In this document: positions 6,703-13,293 of the stretch, in pieces
Position numbering within the stretch: the stretch's first letter is position 1
Layout of the letters: the number at the start of each line of letters is the position of its first letter
NCBI GenBank assembly: GCA_005880165.1
Contig: VBJP01000103.1
Coordinates: 1 to 13,556, forward strand
Length of the DNA stretch: 13,556 nt
Direction of reading: 5' to 3'
Source of the DNA: Chloroflexota bacterium
GTDB lineage: Bacteria; Chloroflexota; Limnocylindria; QHBO01
Made by a program: the position numbers and the translations under genes
Notes under the pieces: generated by a model
Told to the model about the DNA's origin: nothing
Seen by the model: only the letters and a program-made list of their open reading frames with translations
Databases searched by the model: none

Positions 6703-7667
6703 GCGATAGGTGAATCAAGCCGTTGTGCCGGGAAATGAAGACAACCTGGAGGTTGTTACCTGGCTTGCTGAGACTGAAGCAGGGAGTCACGCTTGGTGAC
6801 GTGAGGCTGTCGCAGAGGTTGGCCGGGTTGCTCAGGAACTGACCTGTGACCTTACCGGTCACCTTGTCCAGGTAGATCCAGCAAAGGCCGCTGACCTGGT
6901 TGGGGTTTGCGCCCTGGTAGACCGAGACCGTGACCCGGAATGGGTTCGTGAACGTCGTGTCGTCCCCAACATTCAGCGCCGACCATTCGCCGATCTGCGT
7001 GGAGGACGGGCCGCAGTCGTCGCCTGTTTGTATCGTGGGCGGCGCCACCCCCTTCCCGTCCTGCGCGGTAAGCGAGATGAGCGTCTGACCTGTCGCGGAG
7101 GCGTCGATGACCGTCGACTGCTTGTTGGACTTGCTCAGGGGGGTCGTGTCATCGCCGATCGTCAGCTGGTCCGCGTTCACAACGTAGCGACCGGCGAAGT
7201 TCGAATCCGTGGTTACGTGGACGGTGCCCGCGGGCGCCGCGATGTCGCTTCCATGGCTGTTGCCGCCGGTCGTGCCGGTCGAGTTGAAGTGGAAGGGGAC
7301 GGTCCAGTCGCTGTTGAAGGGCGGCGACGGAGTGACATATACCGCGGTCAACGTGATGGTTGGTGCGTTGGCTGGAACGGCCCCGAAGCTGCAGAAGAGC
7401 GATCCCCCCGTATTGCACATGCCGGCCGAGGGGCCAATGAGCACGCCGACGAATTGGGTAGAGAGCCGATATGTTGCTCGGACCGTTGTTCGTGAAGGTC
7501 AGGTTGAACGCCACCGGTTCGCCAGCAGAGACCGTTCCTGGCTGCGCGACCGCAGTGCCAACCGCACCCGCTGGCTTGGCACCCAACGCTGGCGACGAGA
7601 GCGCGGTGGCGGCGAGCGCAAAGACGACCCAGAGAACACCTGTAGCTCGGGCACTACGTATACGCAT
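6698..7667 (-). CDS. Secreted DUF11/CARDB-like protein, frameshifted near 7460
   Basis: ATG 7667 has GGAGG six bases upstream (7674-7678). The N-terminus MRIRSARATGVLWVVFALAA followed by TALSSPALGA is a Sec signal peptide with cleavage near residue 30. Next comes a DUF11-type strand pattern: PGTVSAGEPVAFNLTFTNNG. After NGPSNISA the frame ends in unrelated residues, while the +1 frame continues sensibly as TQFVGVLIGPSAGMCNTGG to TGA 6698-6700. Restoring one CT to the CTCTCT run at 7460-7465 would give SNISALSTQFVGVLIG and about 323 residues. The mature part is Thr/Ser/Asn-rich with scattered cysteines and should be extracellular. There is no LPXTG or terminal membrane anchor. Function is unknown. 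It is either a recent frameshift, slippage in a short repeat, or a sequencing error. Confidence 0.68.
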
Positions 7668-7976
7668 TGTCTGCCTCCGAAGGCTAATACATCAATTGAC
7701 GCTCGGGGCAACGCGAGTACGTCGTTCGCGATGGGTTCCGAAGTGTAACCGGTCGCAAGCCGGAAGTACTAGATGGGTCCTTGATTTCGCGCGGATCGAG
7801 CGAGGATCTCGGTGCAGCGCAGCAACACCCGACGCTGGCTCAGGGTAGCGTTCGGCCCCGGGCGACAGCGGTCGCGCGCCTTGGGACAGCCTGCCTGACC
7901 GATGGGCGACGCTTGCGGCGGAACTGTCTGCCATGATCGCGTCCCAGCCATCGAGGGGCGATGAGCGGCATTCCGG
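7668..7976. other. 309-bp stretch with no supported gene
   Basis: The left part should hold the DUF11 promoter (TACACT at 7742-7747, minus strand, and a TA-rich TGTATTAG near 7683-7690). The rest, about 7760-7976, has open frames on both strands, but their translations are arginine- and proline-rich, as expected from GC-rich non-coding DNA. I recognise no protein in them. It may include the former promoter region of the aminotransferase relic that follows. Confidence 0.5.
7674..7678 (-). promoter_or_regulatory. Shine-Dalgarno GGAGG for the DUF11 gene
   Basis: GGAGG on the minus strand lies six bases before ATG 7667 and fixes that start. Further upstream, a TACACT hexamer on the minus strand (7742-7747), the same as the cyclase -10, could start an mRNA with a leader of roughly 70 bases; that part is weak. 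Confidence 0.55.
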
Positions 7977-8502
7977 GTGAGCCGCGTGTCAGAGCTCATG
8001 GAGCGCGAGCGTGCGGCGTTTGTGCACGCCCATCCCGGCTCGCGAAGTCTGTTCGAGCGCTCGCGCCATTCGCTCCTCGGCGGCCTACCCATGCAATGGA
8101 TGGCCAAGTGGCCCGGCGGCTTTCCGGTCGTCGTGGAGAGGCGGCTGGCGCCCACTTTCGCTGCGCTGACGGGCACGACTACGTCGATCTCTGCCTCGGC
8201 GACACCGGGGCGATGACCGGGCATGGGGCGGCGGCATCCGTCGCCGCCATCACGGCACAGCTCCAGAGGGGGATGACGACCATGCTCCCGACTGAGGACG
8301 CTCCTCTCGTCGGCGAGGAGCTCACACGCCGTTTCCGGCTTCCCGTCTGCAGCAGCTGACGCACCTGTACGCGCTGAACCGTGGCATCCTCTTGACGCCG
8401 TTCCACAACATGGCGCTCATGTCACCCGCTACCACTGAGCGCGATGTCGATGGCCACACGGCGGTCTTCGTCGAGATGGCCGGCGAGCTTACGGCACACT
8501 GA
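7977..8502 (+). pseudogene. Class III PLP aminotransferase relic: N- and C-termini kept, middle deleted, two frame changes
   Basis: From GTG 7977, MSRVSELMERERAAFVHAHP to LPMQWMAKWPGGFPVVVE is the N-terminus of an aspartate aminotransferase-family (GSA aminotransferase-like) protein. A one-base loss near 8136 shifts the reading to EAAGAHFRCADGHDYVDLCL, then GDTGAMTGHG, MLPTEDAPLVGEELTRRF and RLPV. At about 8346 the frame changes again and the family's C-terminus follows directly: LYALNRGILLTPFHNMALMS, then PATTERDVDGHT and a stop at 8502. Around 260 central residues of a roughly 440-residue enzyme are absent, including the PLP-binding lysine region, so it cannot be active. The stop is 16 bases before the next start codon, so it was probably first in an operon with the DUF2269-like and channel genes. 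Confidence 0.82.
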
Positions 8503-8518
8503 GCACGAAAGGGACCCG

Positions 8519-8983
8519 ATGCGACTGTTCGTCTTTCTCCATGTGCTGAGCATGTTCTCCGCCGTCGGCGCTTCCTATGGACCTGCCTTCCTCGTGCACC
8601 GGGCGGCGGCCACCCGCCACGTCCCGACGATCCGCGGGGTCTTTTCCACGGCCAAGGCGGTCGGTCCGCTGATCCCCGTCTTCTTCCTGAGCGGCTTTGC
8701 CTTTGCGCTGCTCGCGATCTTCACGGAGGGGTTCAATCCGTTCCGGCCCTGGCTTCTGATCGCCTATGTCCTGTTCGCGATCGGCATGTTCACCGGCTTC
8801 CGGATTCACGCTCCGTACGGGCGGGCGGTTGGTGCTGCGGCGGAGGCGTCGCCCGACGCCGCCCCATCGCCGGAGCTGAACCAAGCGCTCGACAACCCGC
8901 AGGAAACGTTTGCGTACTGGCTCGATTACGCGGTGGTCATCGGCCTCATCTTCGACATGATCATCAAGCCGTTCGGCTTCTAG
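8519..8983 (+). CDS. Small four-TM membrane protein, DUF2269-like
   Basis: ATG 8519 has AAGGGA about 5 bases upstream; an earlier in-frame ATG at 8444 would add non-membrane residues overlapping the relic. The 154-residue protein has hydrophobic segments near 2-24, 47-69, 76-95 and 135-152. The first contains LFVFLHVLSMFSAVGASYGP, with a His in a membrane helix, as in DUF2269 proteins. A short acidic, proline-containing loop (108-130) precedes the last helix. Biochemical function is not known for this family. It lies 24 bases upstream of the channel gene on the same strand, so co-transcription is likely. The family call rests on topology and the N-terminal pattern only. Confidence 0.7.
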   Translation: MRLFVFLHVLSMFSAVGASYGPAFLVHRAAATRHVPTIRGVFSTAKAVGPLIPVFFLSGFAFALLAIFTEGFNPFRPWLLIAYVLFAIGMFTGFRIHAPYGRAVGAAAEASPDAAPSPELNQALDNPQETFAYWLDYAVVIGLIFDMIIKPFGF

Positions 8984-9007
8984 TCAGGAGCGTTCGGCGA
9001 GGCGGCG

Positions 9008-10093
9008 ATGAACGGCTGGGCGGCGGGTCTCGTCCAGGCGGCGGGTGGCCTGCTGCTAATTGGGCTCGTGCTGTGGGACATCTTCCAGACCGTTGTGCTG
9101 CCGCGCCCGGCGCCCACCCGAGTGCGCATCGCGCGCAATTTGATTCGCGTGACATGGCCCCTCTGGCGCTGGCGCGCGCTCCAGCGCACCTCGTCGCTGG
9201 ACCAGGAGAAGCTGCTCGGCAGCTACGCCCCCGCCACGGTGCTGATCCTGCTGATCACCTGGATCCTGGTCGTCGTCGTGGGCTTCGGCCTGCTCCTGTA
9301 CTCGCTGCGCGACGGGCTCGCACCCGTTCCCGACTTCGGGTCGGTCCTCTACTACGCGGGGACATCGGTGCTCACTATCGGCTTCGGGGACATCACCGCC
9401 ACCCACGGCCTGGCGCGGCTCGTATCGGTGGTGGCGGGCGGGTTGGGCCTCGGCATTCTCGCGCTCGGCATCACCTACCTCTTCAGCCTGTATGGGTCGT
9501 TCCAGCGCCGCGAGATCCTGGTGGTGCGCCTCGAGGCGCGTGCCGGCGCACCGCCATCCGGCATTCGCCTGCTGGAGTCGTATGGAGCCAAGGACCTGCG
9601 TCCCGGGCTGGCGAGCTTCTTCCTCGAGTGGGAGGCTTGGGCAGCGGAGGTGCTGGACACCCACGTTGCCTACCCGATCCTCCCCTACTTCCGCTCGTCA
9701 CACGACAACGCGTCGTGGGTCTCGTCGCTGGGGGCGGTGCTGGATGCCTCCGCCCTGGTGTTGACGGCGATCGAGGATGGACCCACAGGCGAGGCAACGA
9801 TGGTCCAGCGCGTGGGCGGTCACTTCGTGGAAGACCTCTCGAATTTCTTCGGCTGGCGCAACGTGCCCATGGCCCTGGTCGAACGTTCGGAGTTCGACGC
9901 GGCGTGCGAACGGCTCAGCGCGGCAGGATGGCGGATCCGCAAGGAGGATGATGCCTGGAAGGCGTTCGTCGCCCTGCGCTCCGAGTATGCCGCGCGCCTG
10001 AACCAGATGGCGCTCTACTGGGTCACGCCGCCGGCGCTGTGGATCGGCGATCGTGGGGCAGTCCGGCACATGCCGCCGGTGGGAAGCAGCTGA
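9008..10093 (+). CDS. Two-TM-type potassium channel with GFGD filter and cytoplasmic C-terminal domain
   Basis: The 361-residue protein has an extra N-terminal hydrophobic helix (about 5-30), TM1 (74-97), a pore loop with the filter TIGFGD (123-128), TM2 (136-160) and a cytoplasmic tail of about 200 residues. The filter and two flanking helices place it in the Ion_trans_2 potassium channel family, acting in the cytoplasmic membrane, probably as a tetramer. The tail contains HDNASWVSSLGAVLDASALV, which I associate with uncharacterised actinobacterial-type channels. It is not a RCK/TrkA-N domain, as no GxGxxG nucleotide motif is visible. ATG 9008 follows a weak GAGGCGGCG. It forms a likely pair with the DUF2269-like gene. 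GFGD rather than GYGD is a tolerated variant. Ligand and gating are unknown. Confidence 0.82.
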   Translation: MNGWAAGLVQAAGGLLLIGLVLWDIFQTVVLPRPAPTRVRIARNLIRVTWPLWRWRALQRTSSLDQEKLLGSYAPATVLILLITWILVVVVGFGLLLYSLRDGLAPVPDFGSVLYYAGTSVLTIGFGDITATHGLARLVSVVAGGLGLGILALGITYLFSLYGSFQRREILVVRLEARAGAPPSGIRLLESYGAKDLRPGLASFFLEWEAWAAEVLDTHVAYPILPYFRSSHDNASWVSSLGAVLDASALVLTAIEDGPTGEATMVQRVGGHFVEDLSNFFGWRNVPMALVERSEFDAACERLSAAGWRIRKEDDAWKAFVALRSEYAARLNQMALYWVTPPALWIGDRGAVRHMPPVGSS

Positions 10094-10105
10094 CCCGGTC
10101 GCACC

Positions 10106-10129
10106 GCGGCGTCGCGGCGTCGCGGCGCC
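10106..10129. repeat. Three tandem copies of an 8-base unit between convergent genes
   Basis: GCGGCGTC occurs at 10106-10113 and 10114-10121, with GCGGCGCC at 10122-10129. The first units also allow a CCGCG-GCGT-CGCGG hairpin (10104-10117). The element fills the 44-bp space between the channel stop and the convergent hydrolase stop and may act as a weak terminator. It could equally be simple GC-rich slippage. Confidence 0.4.
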
Positions 10130-10137
10130 GGCCGGAT

Positions 10138-11025
10138 TCAGGGCTGGGTGGCGATGAGGTCGTCGAGGATGCGGCCCATGGACGCGACGGCCAGGGACAG
10201 ATGACCGTGCTCCGGCAGGAGCTGAGCCGTCGCTGAAGCGACGTGCCTCGCCAGCCACTGACCGTGCGCGAAAGGAACCATCCGATCCTGCGCTCCCTGC
10301 CAGATCGTGACGGGACGGCGGATGGCACCGGGGTCGAAGCCCCACGGCTTGAGGAAGGCGATGTCGTCGTCGAACCAGCCCCAGATGCCATTGCTCACGG
10401 ATTCCCGGAAGCCCGCCGCCAACCACTCGGCAAACTCGCCGGTGAGCGCCCGGCGGTCGACGTCGGAGACCAGGTCACCGAAGCCGGCCACCACCTGGTC
10501 GGCCGTCACGCCCGCCACCCAGGAGCCCTCATGCTCGAGAAACTGCTGCAGCTGTTCCGGACCCTCGAGGGCCGCCCCGAATTCGGCGTGGTTCTCCGCG
10601 CCCATGCCCTCCATCCAGTCCAGGCCCTCGGCCGGATATGGGGCGACGCCCGCGATCGAGGCCGCGGCGATGACCCGCTCCGGGAGGAGTGCCGCGCAGG
10701 CCAGCGCGTGAGGCCCCCCGCCCGACCAGCCCATCGTGTAGCAGCTGGCCGCGCCGAGGTGGTCGAGCACGGCGGTGACGTCGCCCGCCACATCCGCGAC
10801 GCTGCGACCCGGACTGCGTGTCGATCGCGAATACCCGGCGCGTGAGTAGTTGACGAGACGCAGGCCGCGCTCAGCCGCGAGATCGACGAAGGGGACGTAT
10901 GGAAGCCCGGAGCTCGGCGAGCCGTTGTGATGGATCAGCGGGGTGCCATCCTCCGGTCCGGTGACGTAGATCTCCAGCGTCCGGCCGTCCGCCAGCGGCA
11001 GGTCCACCGGGTCGTACTCGTTCAT
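10138..11025 (-). CDS. Alpha/beta hydrolase (proline iminopeptidase/epoxide-hydrolase-like superfamily)
   Basis: The 295-residue protein has the complete fold and triad: an HNGSPSSGLPY oxyanion loop (33-43), NYSRAGYSRST (59-69), a nucleophile elbow MGWSGGGPHA (Ser101), the acid in WQGAQDRMVPF (Asp247), and the His in PEHGHLSL (His275). A helical cap lies at about 130-220. There is no signal peptide, so it should be cytoplasmic; the substrate cannot be told. ATG 11025 begins MNEYDPVDLPLADGRTLEIY, the normal entry. A CATCGT hexamer ends 6 bases upstream, one base off the TANNNT pattern. A much longer upstream reading (to 11334) overlaps the divergent NTF2-like gene and is rejected. It converges on the channel gene at 10093. 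Confidence 0.88.
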   Translation of the reverse strand: MNEYDPVDLPLADGRTLEIYVTGPEDGTPLIHHNGSPSSGLPYVPFVDLAAERGLRLVNYSRAGYSRSTRSPGRSVADVAGDVTAVLDHLGAASCYTMGWSGGGPHALACAALLPERVIAAASIAGVAPYPAEGLDWMEGMGAENHAEFGAALEGPEQLQQFLEHEGSWVAGVTADQVVAGFGDLVSDVDRRALTGEFAEWLAAGFRESVSNGIWGWFDDDIAFLKPWGFDPGAIRRPVTIWQGAQDRMVPFAHGQWLARHVASATAQLLPEHGHLSLAVASMGRILDDLIATQP

Positions 11026-11157
11026 GACGCCACGATGCCATAGCCGGCCAAACGGTGGATAAGTCCCTCGACGCATGCATCCCGCGGGCGGAGAATGACC
11101 CTTGAGTGCGAGCGACACACGCTGACTGGTGCTGATCGGTCCCTGTGCCGACGCCAC

Positions 11158-11163
11158 GGAGGA
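11158..11163 (+). promoter_or_regulatory. Shine-Dalgarno GGAGGA deciding the NTF2-like start
   Basis: GGAGGA ends seven bases before GTG 11171 and favours that start over the in-frame GTG at 11129 and the ATG at 11186. Confidence 0.6.
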
Positions 11164-11170
11164 TTCGAGC

Positions 11171-11593
11171 GTGGACAACCAGGCGATGAAGCGGAAGATC
11201 GAGGAGACCTTCAACATCGGGAGCATGGAGCAATACGGCCGCGAGATGTACGAGATGTCGGCCGACGACATCGTCCAGGAGTGGCCGCAGTCCGGAGAGC
11301 GCATTCGCGGCAAGGAGAACGTCGCGGCGGTCAACTCGAACTACCCGACGGGCTCTGGTACGAACCCGACCGCGAAGCTGCGCCGGGTGCTCGCCCCGGA
11401 CGAGGCGTGGGTGATCGAGAGCGTCATCGACTACGGGGATGGCGTCCCCGTCAGTGCGGTGTCGATCATCAAGACCAACGCTGACGGAAAGATCGTCCAC
11501 CAGCGCGACTATTTCGCGTATCCCTTCGAGGCGCCGGAGTGGCGCAAGCAGTGGGTGGAGCAGATGGAGAAGGAGCCGATGCCGGTCGGCTGA
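11171..11593 (+). CDS. NTF2/SnoaL-like fold protein
   Basis: This 140-residue protein begins MDNQAMKRKIEETFNIGSME and has the usual NTF2-like order. An N-terminal helix is followed by a MYEMSADDIVQEWPQSGERI strand, a GKENVAAV helix, then antiparallel strands ending in GKIVHQRDYFAYPFEAPEWR. The HQRDYFAYPFE segment and the terminal WRKQWVEQ helix resemble nuclear transport factor 2 family proteins, SnoaL-like, of soil bacteria. Members are small-molecule isomerases, hydrolases or binding proteins; no specific reaction can be assigned. It is divergent from the hydrolase at 11025 across 145 bp and converges on the DUF385 gene with 12 bp between stops. Confidence 0.75.
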   Translation: MDNQAMKRKIEETFNIGSMEQYGREMYEMSADDIVQEWPQSGERIRGKENVAAVNSNYPTGSGTNPTAKLRRVLAPDEAWVIESVIDYGDGVPVSAVSIIKTNADGKIVHQRDYFAYPFEAPEWRKQWVEQMEKEPMPVG

Positions 11594-11605
11594 CCGGGAG
11601 GCTCG

Positions 11606-12019
11606 CTATCGCGTCAGGCGGACGCGCAGGAAGACTCGCATCCCGAAGACGCCGAGCCCAACTCGGAGGAAGCGACCGAAGAACGCCTCCGCCTGCTCGC
11701 GGCCCACCAGCTCTGGCTCCTCCACCGTGTAGTCGGCTCCACCCCAGCGAAGCTCGCAGCCGCCCGCCTCGAGGACGTTGCGTGCCCATTGGGTGCGCTC
11801 GCCCCATGGGAGCGGGATGATGAAACCGTCCGGAGTGGTGACGATCGCCACCGGGGTGGCGTAGCGCGTGCCGGATCGGCGTCCGACGTGATGGACGACA
11901 GCCCACAGCTTGAAGAAGCGCCGCCCGGCGAGCGGCCGGGTGATGGGGTCGGTGACACGGGTGAAGGCCCGCATGAGCTCGCCGGCCCCGCTCGCCCGGC
12001 TGGTCGTGGTAGGGGTCAT
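11606..12019 (-). CDS. Deazaflavin-dependent nitroreductase-family protein (DUF385)
   Basis: The 137-residue protein has the DUF385 (Ddn-like) pattern. A basic N-terminal helix precedes HHVGRRSGTRYATPVAIVTT (43-62), the strand-turn that contacts the F420 phosphates in known members. FIIPLPWGERTQWARNVLEA (66-85) and the GGCELRWGGADYTVEEPELV strands follow. Relatives are F420H2-dependent reductases of quinones or nitro compounds, or F420-binding proteins; which cofactor this one uses is inferred only. ATG 12019 is fixed by a TACGCT hexamer ending 6 bases upstream and by agreement with family length; the open frame extends to 12337 but overlaps the LuxR gene. It lies 79 bp downstream of that gene on the same strand but has its own promoter. 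Confidence 0.8.
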   Translation of the reverse strand: MTPTTTSRASGAGELMRAFTRVTDPITRPLAGRRFFKLWAVVHHVGRRSGTRYATPVAIVTTPDGFIIPLPWGERTQWARNVLEAGGCELRWGGADYTVEEPELVGREQAEAFFGRFLRVGLGVFGMRVFLRVRLTR

Positions 12020-12025
12020 CGACCC

Positions 12026-12031
12026 AGCGTA
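12026..12031 (-). promoter_or_regulatory. Candidate -10 element TACGCT (leaderless) of the DUF385 gene
   Basis: On the minus strand TACGCT is followed by GGGTCG and then ATG 12019, a 6-base gap with no Shine-Dalgarno sequence. Confidence 0.5.
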
Positions 12032-12073
12032 GGCACCTGGGCCCTGGAGCGCATCCCGGAGGCTATGCAGCCG

Positions 12074-12097
12074 ACCTGACGGAAAGCCGCCACGCGG
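12074..12097 (+). repeat. 3'-end intergenic element, copy 2 (ACCTGACGG...CGCCACGCGG)
   Basis: The two blocks seen at 6652-6677 recur here as ACCTGACGG (12074-12082) and CGCCACGCGG (12088-12097). This copy lies directly after the stop of the minus-strand LuxR gene. It could be part of that gene's terminator. Confidence 0.4.
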
Positions 12098-12098
12098 A

Positions 12099-13142
12099 TC
12101 ACACGAGGCCTCTGCGGATGGCATAGGCGGTCGCATCCGAGCGACCCCGCGCCCCGATCTTCGGATACAGGTTCGCCAGATGACGCTCCACGGTGTGGAT
12201 CGATAGGCCCAGCCGATGGGCAACCTCCGCATTCGTCTCCCCGCCCGCGACAAGCCGCAGGACCTGGACCTCGCGGGGCGTGAGGGTGTCGCTGGCCGGT
12301 AGCCTGGCTGACGGACCCGGCAGGGCGGTGGCGCCATCGGTCAGGAAGTCGACGAGGACCTTGACGTCGCCACCCAGGTCTTCGACGAAGAGGGTCGCCG
12401 TCGACCCGGGCAGCTGCAGCAACCGGCCGTTCGGGAGCGCCGCAGCCAGCTGGCGCGACACCTCGACGGGAATCTGCCGCTCTCCCTGGCGATGCAGGAC
12501 CAGCGCAGGCGCCTGAATGCGGGCCAGATCGTTCGACACGTCCGTGTCGCGGGCGATGCGCAGCATGGAGCGCGCCATCGCCGGGGTGGCCGCGGTGCGG
12601 AAGGCCTCGGCCATCAGCCGTCCGGTCTCGCCCGCCGACCAGCCCAGCCAGGCGTGCGCGGCGGCATCGGTGAAGAGGTCCCAGTCGCGCTCAATCAAGG
12701 TCAGCAGCGCCTGGGTCTCCGCCGGCGCCATCGCATCCCACCCGCGCGCGGCGCCGCCGAACAGGATCAGTCGCGTGATCTGCGAGGCGTGCGCGGCGGC
12801 GTAGGCGACGGCCAGCAGGCAGGAATGGTAGTAACCAAAGAGCGCGAAACGCCCCAGCCCGGCGGCGGTTACCACGGCTTCGAGGTCGCGCTTCATCGCA
12901 CCGAGGCCAAGGTCCTCGACCTCGCGTTGGGACTGCCCGGTGCCGCGACCGTCGTAGAGAACCACGCGCAGGTGCTGCCCGAGACCCTCGTAGGCAGACC
13001 GCAGGAGGGGGATCTGCCACTGCGCCACGACGTTGCTGAATGGGACGGGTGGGAGCCAGATCATGGGTGGCCCGCCACCGTGGACCGTGTATGCGATGGT
13101 GACCCCGTCGCTGGTCCGGGCGTACTGGATGCGCGGCTCCAC
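12099..13142 (-). CDS. LuxR-type regulator with a non-catalytic alpha/beta-hydrolase sensor domain
   Basis: The 347-residue protein has an alpha/beta-hydrolase-like domain (about 1-270) and a C-terminal LuxR/GerE helix-turn-helix (286-347). The latter includes LTPREVQVLRLVAGGETNAE and the recognition region LSIHTVERHLANLYPKIGAR. The N-terminus, IQYARTSDGVTIAYTVHGGG, resembles the hydrolase domains that are fused to cyclases or LuxR domains in Actinomycetota and Chloroflexota. The nucleophile elbow reads FGYYHSC, with Tyr105 where Ser is expected. The acid position reads HRQGERQIP without Asp, and the His position reads PGSTATLF. With the whole triad gone it should bind a small molecule rather than cleave one. 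GTG 13142 is supported by TAGGAT ending 6 bases upstream. It is divergent from the VOC gene, a natural target along with the DUF385 gene downstream. Confidence 0.88.
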   Translation of the reverse strand: MEPRIQYARTSDGVTIAYTVHGGGPPMIWLPPVPFSNVVAQWQIPLLRSAYEGLGQHLRVVLYDGRGTGQSQREVEDLGLGAMKRDLEAVVTAAGLGRFALFGYYHSCLLAVAYAAAHASQITRLILFGGAARGWDAMAPAETQALLTLIERDWDLFTDAAAHAWLGWSAGETGRLMAEAFRTAATPAMARSMLRIARDTDVSNDLARIQAPALVLHRQGERQIPVEVSRQLAAALPNGRLLQLPGSTATLFVEDLGGDVKVLVDFLTDGATALPGPSARLPASDTLTPREVQVLRLVAGGETNAEVAHRLGLSIHTVERHLANLYPKIGARGRSDATAYAIRRGLV

Positions 13143-13148
13143 GCCCTC

Positions 13149-13154
13149 ATCCTA
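13149..13154 (-). promoter_or_regulatory. Candidate -10 element TAGGAT (leaderless) of the LuxR gene
   Basis: On the minus strand TAGGAT is followed by GAGGGC and then GTG 13142. The GAGGG could also serve as a poorly spaced Shine-Dalgarno, so leaderless initiation is likely but not certain. Confidence 0.45.
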
Positions 13155-13280
13155 CCGACCCCGATGCGCAGCGACGGTGCGGCTCACATGCGATTCCGTG
13201 CGACGTCGATTTCGGGATGCGCCGTACGTCGTCTTTACAAACGGGACCGATGTTTGGGCGCTCCCAACACAGCTGATTCA

Positions 13281-13286
13281 GGAGGA
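13281..13286 (+). promoter_or_regulatory. Shine-Dalgarno GGAGGA for the VOC gene
   Basis: GGAGGA lies seven bases before ATG 13294 and fixes that start. The remaining divergent spacer (13155-13280) has no clear operator that I can defend; a TTTACAAAC stretch near 13235-13243 is its most AT-rich segment. Confidence 0.6.
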
Positions 13287-13293
13287 GATTTCC

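Noticed and set aside
9073..9951. 292-codon plus-strand frame inside the channel gene
   Set aside because: It is an out-of-frame shadow of a channel whose helices and filter are clear in the other frame; its composition is Arg/Gly/Pro-rich.
10104..10130. Possible CRISPR-like or VNTR array
   Set aside because: There are only three 8-base units with no spacers, between convergent genes. Kept as a small tandem repeat only.
11026..11334. Upstream extension of the minus-strand hydrolase at 10138
   Set aside because: It would run through the divergent promoter and into the NTF2-like gene; ATG 11025 begins the conserved fold.
12020..12337. Upstream extension of the DUF385 gene
   Set aside because: The extension is arginine-rich, overlaps the 3' end of the LuxR gene in another frame and has no family match. 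ATG 12019 gives the normal family length.
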